A DNA stretch of 64,000 nucleotides, taken from Dolomedes plantarius. Taxonomy: Eukaryota > Arthropoda > Arachnida > Araneae > Dolomedidae. How positions within the stretch are numbered: the first letter of the stretch is position 1; every line of letters begins with the position of its first letter. Of this stretch, positions 34,105-43,790 are shown in pieces. Below the pieces are notes generated by a model, which was not told the DNA's origin, did no database searches, and saw only the letters and a program-made list of their open reading frames with translations. The translations under genes were made by a program, and so were the position numbers. The DNA is taken from assembly GCA_907164885.2 (NCBI GenBank), contig OU015490.1:226541054-226605053 (forward strand). Direction: 5' to 3'.

Positions 34105-34200
34105 TAGATAGATAGATAGATAGAAACATATAAACATAACATATACAAACATATATATACATACAAAAGTCGTAAGCAACGATAAGTAATCCTACGTTAA
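33801..34200. repeat. MITE-like repeat with expanded internal microsatellite, copy 1
   Basis: The ends are inverted: TTAACGTAGGATTAC at 33801-33815 and GTAATCCTACGTTAA at 34186-34200. The unique parts (CACAACGGACCTCCGGAAAA, TTTTGGCAGCGC, TTGGGCAAGCAGTAAA and GTAAGCAACGA-AAGTAATCC) recur in a second copy at about 61659-61890. Similarity extends roughly 30 bases beyond the right TTAA in both copies, so the true boundary is uncertain. Confidence 0.75.
33984..34125. repeat. Composite microsatellite (AAAT)n(TA)n(GATA)n
   Basis: AAAT/AATA units (about 33984-34013) pass into a ~90-base TA run and then six GATA units. Open frames of Tyr-Ile repeats across it are artefacts. Confidence 0.97.
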
Positions 34201-34407
34201 TGACCCGCTGTAGTTTCGTTAGAAGACATTTTCTGAATATTTTTTCTCTGCAAATGGAGAATTCCAAAAAATTAAATGAAGGGTTCAAAAAACATATATT
34301 TTGGACTGACGAGGATTTTAAAATAGTATTTAGTCCACTAGATCGACCTTCAAGCTCTTCATCCTCAAGTGTATATGTGGATAACACGTTACTTTTACAA
34401 TGAAGTG
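34201..34407. other. Sequence downstream of the MITE-like repeat
   Basis: The 67-codon open frame at 34200-34403 ends in a serine run and shows no known domain. No confident gene. Confidence 0.3.
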
Positions 34408-34745
34408 TAGGGCTCTAGGTAGCCTAGTGGTAGCGCGTTGGGCTTGGGTCAGAACGGGCTCAGTTCAATTACCGACGAGCTCCATTAAATATCTTGGCCG
34501 GATATGAGCACGTTTATATTCGGCTGACCAGAAATTCCTTGCATGAGATAAATGAGAGGGGGAAGGTAAGAACTCTCAAGATGTCGCCTATGGGGTAGCT
34601 CGGTTAAAATTGTGGTATCACTTGGCGAAGTCGGACTCCGACCATTATGGTGCCACTGTGAGCCGGATTCTCAATTCTCTGACAGCTGCCATCTTTGAAT
34701 CTGGTCTGAAGTTGTTCCGACCAGGGGGACTAAGTGAAAAAATAA
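34408..34745 (+). mobile_element. tRNA-derived SINE
   Basis: The first ~75 bases resemble a tRNA gene. An A-box-like GTAGCCTAGTGGTAGCG lies at about 34419-34435, and a B-box-like CAGTTCAATTACC at 34461-34473, at normal tRNA spacing. These internal RNA polymerase III promoter boxes are followed by ~270 bases of non-tRNA body. The 3' end near GACCAGGGGGACTAAGTG leads into an A-rich stretch. No anticodon arm with good pairing is preserved. It would be moved in trans by a LINE; the partner is unknown. Confidence 0.75.
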
Positions 34746-35592
34746 TCTACATTGGATATTTCCGAAATTGAAATATGGGGAAATGTCTATCCTAGTTTGG
34801 GTAACCACATTCTGGTCCTTTGCAACCAAGATATAATATTTTAAAGCAGATTAATCTCATGGGATAATTGTCAACTATCTTATCCTCCAAATATTTCTGG
34901 CTTGATTTTCTGATGGTGGAATGGTCCAGTACGACAAAGTAAAGATTAAACCAGATAAAAGTGCTGCAGACGTGCTGCAGACGTGCTGCCTAAAAGTGCT
35001 GCAGACTATGAAGTTAATCAGTGGCCTTGACCTGCTCAGATAACAATTAACTGTTTTGACAACATTCTTATTCTCTCAAAGATAGATGGAAACAAACGTT
35101 CTTCCGATGTATCTCTAAAAGAGTACAAAGTTTAATTAAATATTCCCTTATCCAAAATTCAAGAGTAGTGTAATTCCATTTCAAGAGTCAGTCAAGTTAT
35201 TTTTAACGTGCTTCCACACCATTTTGACACATATTTACCACAATGTGATTGGCGTTGTTATTTTTCCATCGATAATTGTTTTATGTACCAGCAGTATGGA
35301 TAAGTTAGGGAGTAATGGAGAAAACTCTTTGTCTCTTGACTTCCTAAAATGGACAATAGTTGCCTTTATAATAGTATTTCTGCTCTTAAAACTTTAATAC
35401 CATAAAAAAAGTTTTGTACTCAAATGTTGTTGTTATTGTTACATATGGCCGACTGGAACTTAATCCATACAAGTCTGGCCACGCACCCAGCATTAAAAAA
35501 ATATAAAAACACAGGACAACAAAAAAGAAACCAAAAGATACGTTAAAAAGAACGACCAAAAGGCCTTAAAAACAGTTAAAAACATTAAAGTT
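34746..35592. other. Intervening sequence
   Basis: Contains a short GTGCTGCAGAC repeat at about 34959-35009 (four imperfect units). The sequence near 35440-35490 is less AT-rich but unassigned. No gene seen. Confidence 0.45.
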
Positions 35593-36480
35593 CTAGGATA
35601 AAAAGTTAAAAAGCCAAAAGCTTAATAATTAAAGACCGTAAGATCAGGACATAAGTTCTATGGTTTTCCAATGTAGAGCTCACAAATCACCCTTCTGTAG
35701 TAAGTTAAAGGCCAGTTTCGAGCACTCAAATGCAATAATTTAAAAAAAAATATGCCTTTTTTTATTTACAACTTAGCAATGTACTTTTAAAATTTTATTA
35801 TGTACTTTTAATTTTTATTAAAAGTACATAATAAAATTTAAAATAAAAGTACTTTTAATTTTACTTTTAATTTTACTTTTATTTTTATTTTATTATGTAC
35901 TTTTAATTTTTATTATGTTAATTCTTCTTATTCCTTCTAGGATAAAAAGTTAAAAAGCCAAAAGCATAATAATTGAAGACCGTAAGATCAGGACATAAGT
36001 TCTATGGCTTTCCAATATAGAGCTCACAAATCACCCTTCTGTAGTAAGTTAAAGGCCAATTTCGAGCACTCAAATGCAATAATTTTTAAAAAAATATGCC
36101 TTTTTTTATTTACAACTTAGCAATGTACTTTTAAAATTTTATTATGTACTTTTAATTTTTATTAAAAGTACATAATAAAATTTAAAATAAAAGTACTTTT
36201 AATTTTACTTTTAATTTTACTTTTATTTTTATTTTATTATGTACTTTTAATTTTTATTATGTTAATTCTTCTTATTCCTTCTAGGATAAAAAGTTAAAAA
36301 GCCAAAAGCATAATAATTGAAGACCGTAAGATCAGGACATAAGTTCTATGGCTTTCCAATATAGAGCTCACAAATCACCCTTCTGTAGTAAGTTAAAGGC
36401 CAGTTTCGAGCACTCAAATGTAATAATTTAAAAAAAAAAATATGCCTTTTTTATTTACAACTTAGCAATGTACTTTTAAA
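35593..36480. repeat. 344-bp tandem repeat, ~2.6 units
   Basis: Unit starts at 35593, 35937 and 36281 (CTAGGATAAAAAGTTAAAAA), giving an exact 344-base period. Units 2 and 3 are almost identical and unit 1 slightly less so. Each full unit contains an AT-rich inverted repeat whose ~30-base arms centre on TTTTAATTTTTATTAAAA (about 35811-35828 and 36155-36172). A short piece of the unit end recurs near 36590-36626, suggesting the array once extended further. Confidence 0.93.
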
Positions 36481-37162
36481 ATAAGAAGTTCTGAATAGAC
36501 TCACAAAAACTATCCATTTATTTTATTTAGGTTATTTTCTATTTTCTCAGTTGTGTCTTCTTTATAAATAAGGTATTGATTTTTTTATTTCAATTTTTAT
36601 TATGTTAATTCTTCTTATTCCTTCTCAACTCATAGCTAAATTTAATTATTTTTAAGTTTTTAGATTTTTTTTATCAGAAAATTATTTACATTTCGCTGTG
36701 TTCAACTAAGTTTACTTTTCACTGTGTTAATCTAAAAATATTTCACATTTCAACAAATCAACCATGAAAAGTGCATATGTATAAAACAGAACCAAAATTT
36801 ATGTATAAAAATTTTTTCCTATAAACCAACCTCCTATGTATTCTAAGAGACCGAAATTAAACATTAACAAAAATAAATAACTTACAAACGTACTGAAAAA
36901 AGTTATTTTTTAGCACGGAAGACAGTGATTTTAATCATGTCCCATAAAGCGAAAAATATGCTGGGCAAAAGGTTACGTGACATTGTTTTTACATGAAAGT
37001 TTTGTGGATAAAAAGATATTTGAATACTTTTCTTTTACTTTCAAAACAACGGATACGAAAAAATTGAATGAATATTTAATAGAATGTTCTTTTAAATTTT
37101 TACAAATTTTTTGTGTTAAAAAAGGTAGAAGTAATGAATATAAATTTTTTTTAAATAAAACG

Positions 37163-37220
<58 letters not shown>

Positions 37221-38976
37221 AAAGCGTAATTTTGATACACCCTATTAAGATTGTTAAGTTACTCTGTTTATGAGAAATGTTGAGTAATGATTGTTTTCAT
37301 ACTCTACAAACATACAAACAACTTCTCTTGCGTAGTAATTATTATTAATTAGTAGAGAAATGTACCTACCTTTGATTTTTTAAGGAAAAGTTTTAAAAAA
37401 TAATGAAAGTAATTATCTTAAAAATTTAGTTTTAATTTGAGTTTATTTTGCAAGATAAATACCATAAGGACCGTTGACTATAGTTAAATGAATTGATCAT
37501 ATAAAATAGTTCTTTCGGAGTGAATTCATTCGTAAAATCTGATTTTATAAGGTAATTTTGTATAATTTTTGTATTCGTTCAGTATTTTGTGAATAAATAT
37601 TTATGTCTAATTGACTGAATAAGTATGTTTATTCTTACTACATTAGTGAGTCGAACTACACTTTTCCGGTATCGTTTGTTACATGAAGGAATTATTTGAA
37701 TAGTGGTCCAACTCAATTTTTGTTCATTTTGAGATAAAGAGACTTAAAATCTAATAAATGCTGAGAAATGACTGCTGAAGTCTGATTTGTAATGCCCTCT
37801 GTTGGTAGTAAAAATAAGTTGGAGCTGTACCAGTTTAAAAATACCATAGAAAGTACTTGTATGAACATGAAAATGAGACTTACTCCATATTTTTAAAAAG
37901 TGGAGTTGTACCACTATTCACATAAGGCCTTCACATATTCATAAGTTTAATTATCAATCTGTGGTAAATGTGAAATGCTTTTAAAGAATATCAAAAGGCG
38001 ATATTCTGATATAATGTTTTAATGACGTAAAAGGAAATTTTAATGGTTAATGAATAAAGAAATGATATCTGGTGTAGAGATATTTCTGGTATATAACTAT
38101 TGAGATGCATCGACATTATAGGAATAAAGGATTTTAAATTAACGATGAAAATCTGTTTATAATGAGAATACAAAATGCAATGCCAGTAATAGTTAAATGA
38201 TGCAGGCATTTGTGATGCTTAGTTGACGATCTTATTGAATATTCTCTAGGCCTTTGAAAATGATGCATTTTTCTTCTTTTATATATGATTTATAAAAGCA
38301 CAAATAAATTCTACGTATGTTGATGAATATTCAAGATGATTATTTAATAAAAAGGAATAAAATTATGCGACTTTCGAGAATTATAGATGACAAGTAATGA
38401 ACACCAAAATGCATATAAAATGAAAAAACATAATGTAATAACTGTAACAGATAATTCAGGCAAGCATATGTGACACTCAGTTTGGTTTCTAATCAAATAT
38501 TCTTTACGCCCTCGAAAATTATGTATATTAATTATTCTATATATAATTTCGGTGAATACAAATACATTATATTTTGATTACCTGATGAATATTTGATTAC
38601 ATGATGATTATTTTAAAGTATGAATAAAGTTACGCAACATTCAAGAATTATAGTTGGAAAGTAATGCATTTGTAATGCATTATGTGAAAAGGTAACAGTT
38701 AAAAATAATATTATAAATGTTCTTTTAAGTTTATGAGAGATTAAAGCACTGAATCAATTAATATGTGTACCAAAAATATTTACTTTACAGAGTGGTACAT
38801 TAAGAGCAAAAGTTTCGCATGAATCTGTGAAAATTTTGATATCCAAACATTAATGCTCATTGTTTTTTTTTTCTCAATAGATATGAAGTTAAATAATTTC
38901 TGTGATATATTTGAAAATTGGAAAATAATTATCATTGGCTAAAACTATCAAATAAAAAATGTAAACAAGTGAAGTT
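36481..38976. other. Long AT-rich intervening sequence
   Basis: Contains the (TA)n(TG)n microsatellite at 37162-37218. I recognise no gene, RNA or transposon terminus. Confidence 0.45.
37162..37218. repeat. (TA)n(TG)n microsatellite
   Basis: About 11 TA units pass into about 16 TG units. Confidence 0.95.
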
Positions 38977-39626
38977 TATAGAGAATAGCACGTCTACCCT
39001 ACCTTGGGTGTATATAATTTGAAGTGGCACTCTAAATGAATTAGATTCAAACACAGATCTAAATTGATAAACATGTTTATTTAAATATTTGCACATATAG
39101 ATTTTGCTTTTCAACAATAAACATACGTACTACTAGTACGTATTTTAATTTTCTCCCCCTCAGGGGTGCATTGTTGCTGAAAGTAACGCTCAAACCACTG
39201 CAGAAATTTGATTGAGGGGCCGCCATTGAAGGTGGCTTCGAATGGCGCAAATTGCTCAACCATAATTACCCTAGGAAAATTTCCAGCAGGTTTTTATCTT
39301 ATTTCATACATTTTCAAATAGTAGATAAGTATAATAGCAAAATACTTTCACAATTTTATCAATATCAGAGTATATCATAGTATACAGTTCAAACTTCAAT
39401 TATGTTGTTCGTTATAAATGTAACGAGAACAACCAAGATATATATAAACTTTCGGGTGCCAGTATAGAGAATTGCACTTCCACCCTAACTTGGGTGTATA
39501 TAATTTGAAGTGGCACTCTAAATGAATTTGATTCAAACACAGATCTAAATTGATAAACATGTTTATTTAAATATTTGCACATATAGATTTTGCTTTTCAA
39601 CAATAAGCATACGTACTACTAGTACG
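38977..39626. repeat. Pair of 164-bp direct repeats 486 bp apart
   Basis: 38977-39140 and 39463-39626 are nearly identical. Both hold TTGGGTGTATATAATTTGAA, GATCTAAATTGATAAACATG and a final TACGTACTACTAGTACG. The 322 bases between them are unrelated. This could be a partial tandem duplication or a short element with terminal direct repeats. The ends are not TG...CA, and I see no target duplication. Confidence 0.85.
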
Positions 39627-40508
39627 AGATATATATTAGCATTCAAGAAAAATACACTTTGTAATACTATGCATGATTTTCTTATATTTTCACATAATGA
39701 CATAGATATTTGTTCTGGTCTCACGAATAAAATATTTTTTTGTATTATACGTAAAAAAATCTTATAATGAACGATCTATAAAAAAACCCAACATCCTATT
39801 TATCGATCTTCATTATACTGAATGAATAGTGTTTAGCTCATGGACAAAAAAACTGTTCAAGAGATGATCAAAATATTTTACAAATCTTTCGCATTTTTTT
39901 TCTTTATTTATGCGCATTTTGTAACTTTTTTTCTTTAAAAGTGTCTTTATAAAGATCTCTACAGTAATAAAAAGAACTTTCAAATATCGAATTTTTTAAC
40001 TACAGGCAAATATTAATGCATATCTAGTTTTTTTATGCATCGTCTAAACCAATACCTCAATTTAAATCTTTTTTTTTTCAGATTTATGCATAGAAATGTT
40101 TTCAAAATAATTGTTTGTTAGAATTTTATAAATATCTTACTTATCTTTTATTTTTTAATAACCTCAAATGATGAAGAAATATTTTTTTAGACTAATTTTC
40201 GCTTCTTGAAAAATGCTTTTAGAATTTTTATTCTTAATACCCAAGATTGCTAAACAAATCTAAAGAATGGAACTATGTCAACATTTAATACTTAAGAACA
40301 TAACATGTAAGAAAGTTTAGGTTTATCATTTTGAAGAGGGTAGTTATAGCATAAAATATTTCATTCCAAGATAAATAAAATTACAATGGAGAGGAGCAAT
40401 AGAATACTCGTAGACAAGTAGACTATAAAAGTGTTATATTTGACTGTTTTTGCAACGATGCTTCGGTGATCCATTAATAAGCCCTTAACATTAAATTGGA
40501 AAATAGTA
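39627..40508. other. AT-rich intervening sequence
   Basis: Nothing recognised. Confidence 0.5.
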
Positions 40509-40596
40509 TAGTTATGAAATAAACTTAATGTTAAGGGCACATAATTTTATGAAATAAACTTAATGTGCCCTTAACATTAAGTTTATTTCATAACTA
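40509..40596. repeat. Perfect 34-bp inverted repeat, 20-base spacer
   Basis: Left arm 40509-40542 (TAGTTATGAAATAAACTTAA continuing to GGGCACAT) and right arm 40563-40596 are exact reverse complements. The spacer itself repeats ATGAAATAAACTTA from the arm, so the structure looks like a local template-switch or foldback product. Confidence 0.95.
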
Positions 40597-40619
40597 TCTA
40601 CATATTTACAAGTTTTAAT

Positions 40620-40875
40620 AAACTGAGGGTGTTAATTATTAGGCAACCCCAATCCTTACAAAACTGCATTTCCAATCGCCTGCCACAGACTGGCGGAAAG
40701 TCGAAAACATACATATCGCGCGGTGCTCACACAGCACCCTCTCGCGGTCAAAGGGAGAAATCCGCAACAACAGTAAAATCATCCTAGCAACCCGTGATTT
40801 CTGTTATTTTATTTTAAATAATGGTGACCATTATTTTGGGTGAGTATATAAAGAATGCCCATTTCTTAAATTGTG
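40620..40875 (+). promoter_or_regulatory. Small GC-richer island with possible promoter or first exon
   Basis: From about 40655 to 40800 the base composition rises and CpGs appear (ATCGCGCGGTG, CTCTCGCGGTC), unlike the surroundings. Two readings are possible. TATATAAAG at 40853-40861 could be a TATA box with initiation some 25-30 bases on. Alternatively ATG at 40820 opens a very short coding start (MVTIIL) that meets the splice-donor-like G|GTGAGT at 40840-40845. Neither can be confirmed here; it is the only place where a host gene start looks conceivable. Confidence 0.25.
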
Positions 40876-42176
40876 TAGTTTTGTGTGTCGTAGCCCTTGA
40901 AAAGTTTTCTATCTGATTGAAACTCATAGTACTAAAGTTGTCAAACAATCTACGTTTTACTTTCCGACAGTGATGCTTTCTTGTTTAAAGATGGAGGCTG
41001 AAAAATCACTTATTAGATAACTGGACATTTACTTACTCAGTACTTTTTCACCTTTTATTAATTAGAAGTCACTTGCGAAAGAATACTAAATGTAATAAAA
41101 TGCTTCTTAAAATGAAATATTATATTATTCAAATTGAATTTCCACAGCTTGGTTTGAAACCTTAATCTCTTTCCGTGTACTACAGTAAGATATTTAAGAA
41201 TAAACATTCCACTTCTATAAAATTCTAAGATTCGTTGTTTCCGTAGTGGGAACATTTTAAGCCAAATGTGCTTCTTAACAAAAATAAGAGTCTAGCGTGT
41301 AATTTGATTATTTTAACGCAGTGTAAATTGATTCTAAAAGTTGAATGCATAAAGAAATAGAATCCTATTTAAATATGCAAATTCGTCCTCGGAACATTCT
41401 GTTCTTTTACAATATCCTTTGTCTTAATTCAAACAGGTGACTGAATTTTTATTATCATTTCGTTCAGCACTCATCAACACTTTCGTTATTACAGTAATTC
41501 AAGCAAAGCTTAGAAATAAACAAGACAGACTACCGAATACATGCTCGAATTCATAAAAGGATTTTAATTTCAATGTCCTTTTATAGAATCTATTCACATC
41601 AGGAAAACACTAATGCATTTTGTCTAACGCTTTATACTTTGTTAACTTCAGAAAAAAATATTCTTTAAAATAAAAAAAAATTAAATAAAAGGAACCACGC
41701 TGCTTAATAAATCACTGATGGAAAATAAAGTTTTCAATTCTATTTTTTAAAACTAATTTTTCCTTTCAAAATCTCTATATTTAAGTTGCTAAGCCGATTC
41801 TTTTGGCAGTCCGTGAGGGAAAGCTACTGCATAAATTTACTTCATTCCGGTCTTAAACGAAAGATTTTAATCTGTAGATGTGTCAAATTTGGATTTTGTA
41901 ACCGCAATTTCTATTACTTAGCGAAACTTTACAATTTAAAATCGATTTCTGTGCATGCTCAGGGACATGTTTAAATTTGGCTTTAGATACTCACTTAGCA
42001 CGAGGCCGCTTAAAACAAATTAATTTTTTTTTCTGCGCATGCTTAGTGATATGTTTAAATCTGGCCTTAGATACTTACTAAACACGAGGCCGCATAAATT
42101 CATTAATTTGTTCATTTCGAGTAATATCTCTAGCACTCTCACTGCCACTTTTTTTTAAAATTATGTTTGGGAGATA
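40876..42176. other. AT-rich intervening sequence
   Basis: Holds a two-copy ~85-bp duplication at 41949-42118. Otherwise nothing recognised. Confidence 0.45.
41949..42118. repeat. Two-copy tandem duplication, period ~85 bp
   Basis: CTGTGCATGCTCAGGGACAT (41949) recurs as CTGCGCATGCTTAGTGATAT (42034). Each is followed by GTTTAAAT-TGG, TTAGATACT-ACT and CACGAGGCCGC. Confidence 0.85.
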
Positions 42177-42440
42177 TACAGGGTGAGGCAGAAAGAACGA
42201 TTCGATTTGGAGCGTCAATAACAACAATACATAGCAAGATAGAGAAAGAAAACTTTTATACATGAGAAGTACACAGTATGCCATTGTTATCCATTAAGTT
42301 TTAAAGATTACATCAGTTAAATGGCGACCGTCATTTTTGAATGCAGTTATGAAGTCTCTTTCGGAAATTTTGCGTGGATCTGTGGATCATGTCACGCGGA
42401 ATCGCTGGGATTACTTGCGTAATTGCTGCCTTGAGTGCTT

Positions 42441-42988
42441 GCAAATTTGTTGGTCGGTGTTGGTACACTTTTGATTTCAAATAGCCCTACAGTAAAAAAA
42501 ATATAAAAAAGCAAATTTGTTGGTCGGTGTTAGTACACTTTTGATTTGAAATAGCCCTACAGAAAAAAATATAAAAAAGCAAATTTGTTGGTCGGTGTTA
42601 GTACACTTTTGATTTGAAATAGCCCTACAGAAAAAAATATAAAAAAGCAAATTTGTTGGTCGGTGTTAGTACACTTTTGATTTGAAATAGCCCTACGGAA
42701 AAAAATATAAAAAAGCAAATTTGTTGGTCGGTGTTAGTACACTTTTGATTTGAAATAGCCCTACAGAAAAAAATATAAAAAAGCAAATTTGTTGGTCGGT
42801 GTTAGTACACTTTTGATTTGAAATAGCCCTACAGAAAAAAATATAAAAAAGCAAATTTGTTGGTCGGTGTTAGTACACTTTTGATTTGAAATAGCCCTAC
42901 AGAAAAAAATATAAAAAAGCAAATTTGTTGGTCGGTGTTAGTACACTTCTCATTTGAAATAACCCTACAGAAAAAAATATAAAAAATT
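42441..42988. repeat. 68-bp minisatellite, 8 units
   Basis: Units start GCAAATTTGTTGGTCGGTGT at 42441, 42511, 42579, 42647, 42715, 42783, 42851 and 42919. The first is 70 bp and the rest 68 bp. Middle units are almost identical; the terminal units carry most differences. There are no spacers, so this is not a CRISPR array. Confidence 0.97.
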
Positions 42989-43068
42989 GCAGGCACTCAA
43001 GGCAGCATTTACTCAAAAAATCACGGTGATTCCGCGGGACATGATCCGCAGATCCATGCAAAAGTTTT

Positions 43069-43620
43069 GAAAGAGATTTCAAAACTGCATCGAAAATGAC
43101 GGTCGCCATTTAACCCTTTGAGAAGCGCCGTTTGCACAGTGCAAACGCCTAAATTTAGTCTTTTTTTTCCCTTGCATTCAATGTATTCCAGTTAAATGAG
43201 TAGAAAAATGGTTAGTACTGTCATCTGTTATTAGTTTAAAGAAGTAAAAACTTTTTGCAACCTTTAATTGGAAAATTTTTCAAGATTTCCACCTTTTACA
43301 CGCTGCAGATTTGAAAAATCTGCAGCGTGAAGAAAATCTGCAGCGAAAGAGATTTCAAAACTGCATCGAAAATGACGGTCGCCATTTAACCCTTTGAGAA
43401 GCGCCGTTTGCACAGTGCAAACGCCTAAATTTAGTCTCTTTTTTCCCTTGCATTCAATGTATTCCAGTTAAATGAGTAGAAAAATGGTTAGTACTGTCAT
43501 CTGTTATTAGTTTAAAGAAGTAAAAACTTTTTGCAACCTTTAATTGGAAAATTTTTCAAGATTTCCACCTTTTACACGCTGCAGATTTGAAAAATCTGCA
43601 GCGTGTAAAAGGTGGAGGTT
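43069..43620. repeat. 276-bp tandem duplication across a MITE boundary
   Basis: 43069-43344 and 43345-43620 both start GAAAGAGATTTCAAAACTGC and run through the mariner arm, the TTAA and most of the MITE. Copy 1 ends inside the MITE hairpin. The duplication therefore came after MITE insertion. Confidence 0.9.
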
Positions 43621-43636
43621 CTTGCGCCTGAAAGGG
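43390..43636. mobile_element. ~247-bp TTAA MITE (piggyBac type)
   Basis: TTAA at 43386-43389 and 43637-43640. The left end is CCCTTTGAGAAGCGCC and the right end, reverse-complemented, is CCCTTTCAGGCGCAAG. It contains two hairpins: GCGCCGTTTGCAC-A-GTGCAAACGCC near the left end, and a perfect 24-bp-arm palindrome at 43565-43615. The left arm of the surrounding mariner shows the same ATTTAACTGATG site uninterrupted. Confidence 0.88.
43565..43615. repeat. Perfect palindrome, 24-bp arms, 3-base loop
   Basis: CCACCTTTTACACGCTGCAG-ATTT, then GAA, then the exact reverse complement. Subterminal in the TTAA MITE. Confidence 0.95.
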
Positions 43637-43790
43637 TTAACTGATGTAATCTTTAAAACGTAATGGATGACAATGGCATACTGCGTACTTCTCAGGTATA
43701 AAAGTTTTATTTCTCTATCTTTATTTGTATTTTTGTTATTGTTCCAAATGGAACGGTGCGGTTGGAACGTTCTTTCTGCCGCACCCAGTA

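Larger units (their letters stand above)
42179..43788. mobile_element. Mirror-image mariner-like element (two 3' ends around a minisatellite)
   Basis: TA precedes the left end (CAGGGTGAGGCAGAAAGAAC at 42179), and the right end, reverse-complemented, reads CTGGGTGCGGCAGAAAGAAC. The left arm (42179-42442) and right arm (42985-43113 plus 43637-43788) are inverted copies of the same transposase 3' end. Read towards either terminus, each arm encodes a C-terminal segment with IPRDMI and a RL-NC helix. Between them lies a 68-bp minisatellite. The right arm also carries a TTAA MITE and a 276-bp tandem duplication. No N-terminal or catalytic region is present, so it is non-autonomous. Confidence 0.88.

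Noticed and set aside
33890..34387. Open frames of 74-165 codons on the minus strand
   Set aside because: They read through the (TA)n/(GATA)n array and give Tyr-Ile runs.
34408..34480. A functional tRNA gene
   Set aside because: A and B boxes are present, but the cloverleaf pairing is poor and a long unrelated body follows. SINE is the better call.
38977..39626. Short LTR retroelement with 164-bp LTRs
   Set aside because: No TG...CA ends, no target duplication, no primer-binding site or purine tract. Kept only as a direct repeat pair.
42441..42988. Regular 68-bp repeats suggesting a CRISPR array
   Set aside because: Units are head-to-tail without unique spacers, in eukaryotic DNA inside a mariner-like element. 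It is a minisatellite.
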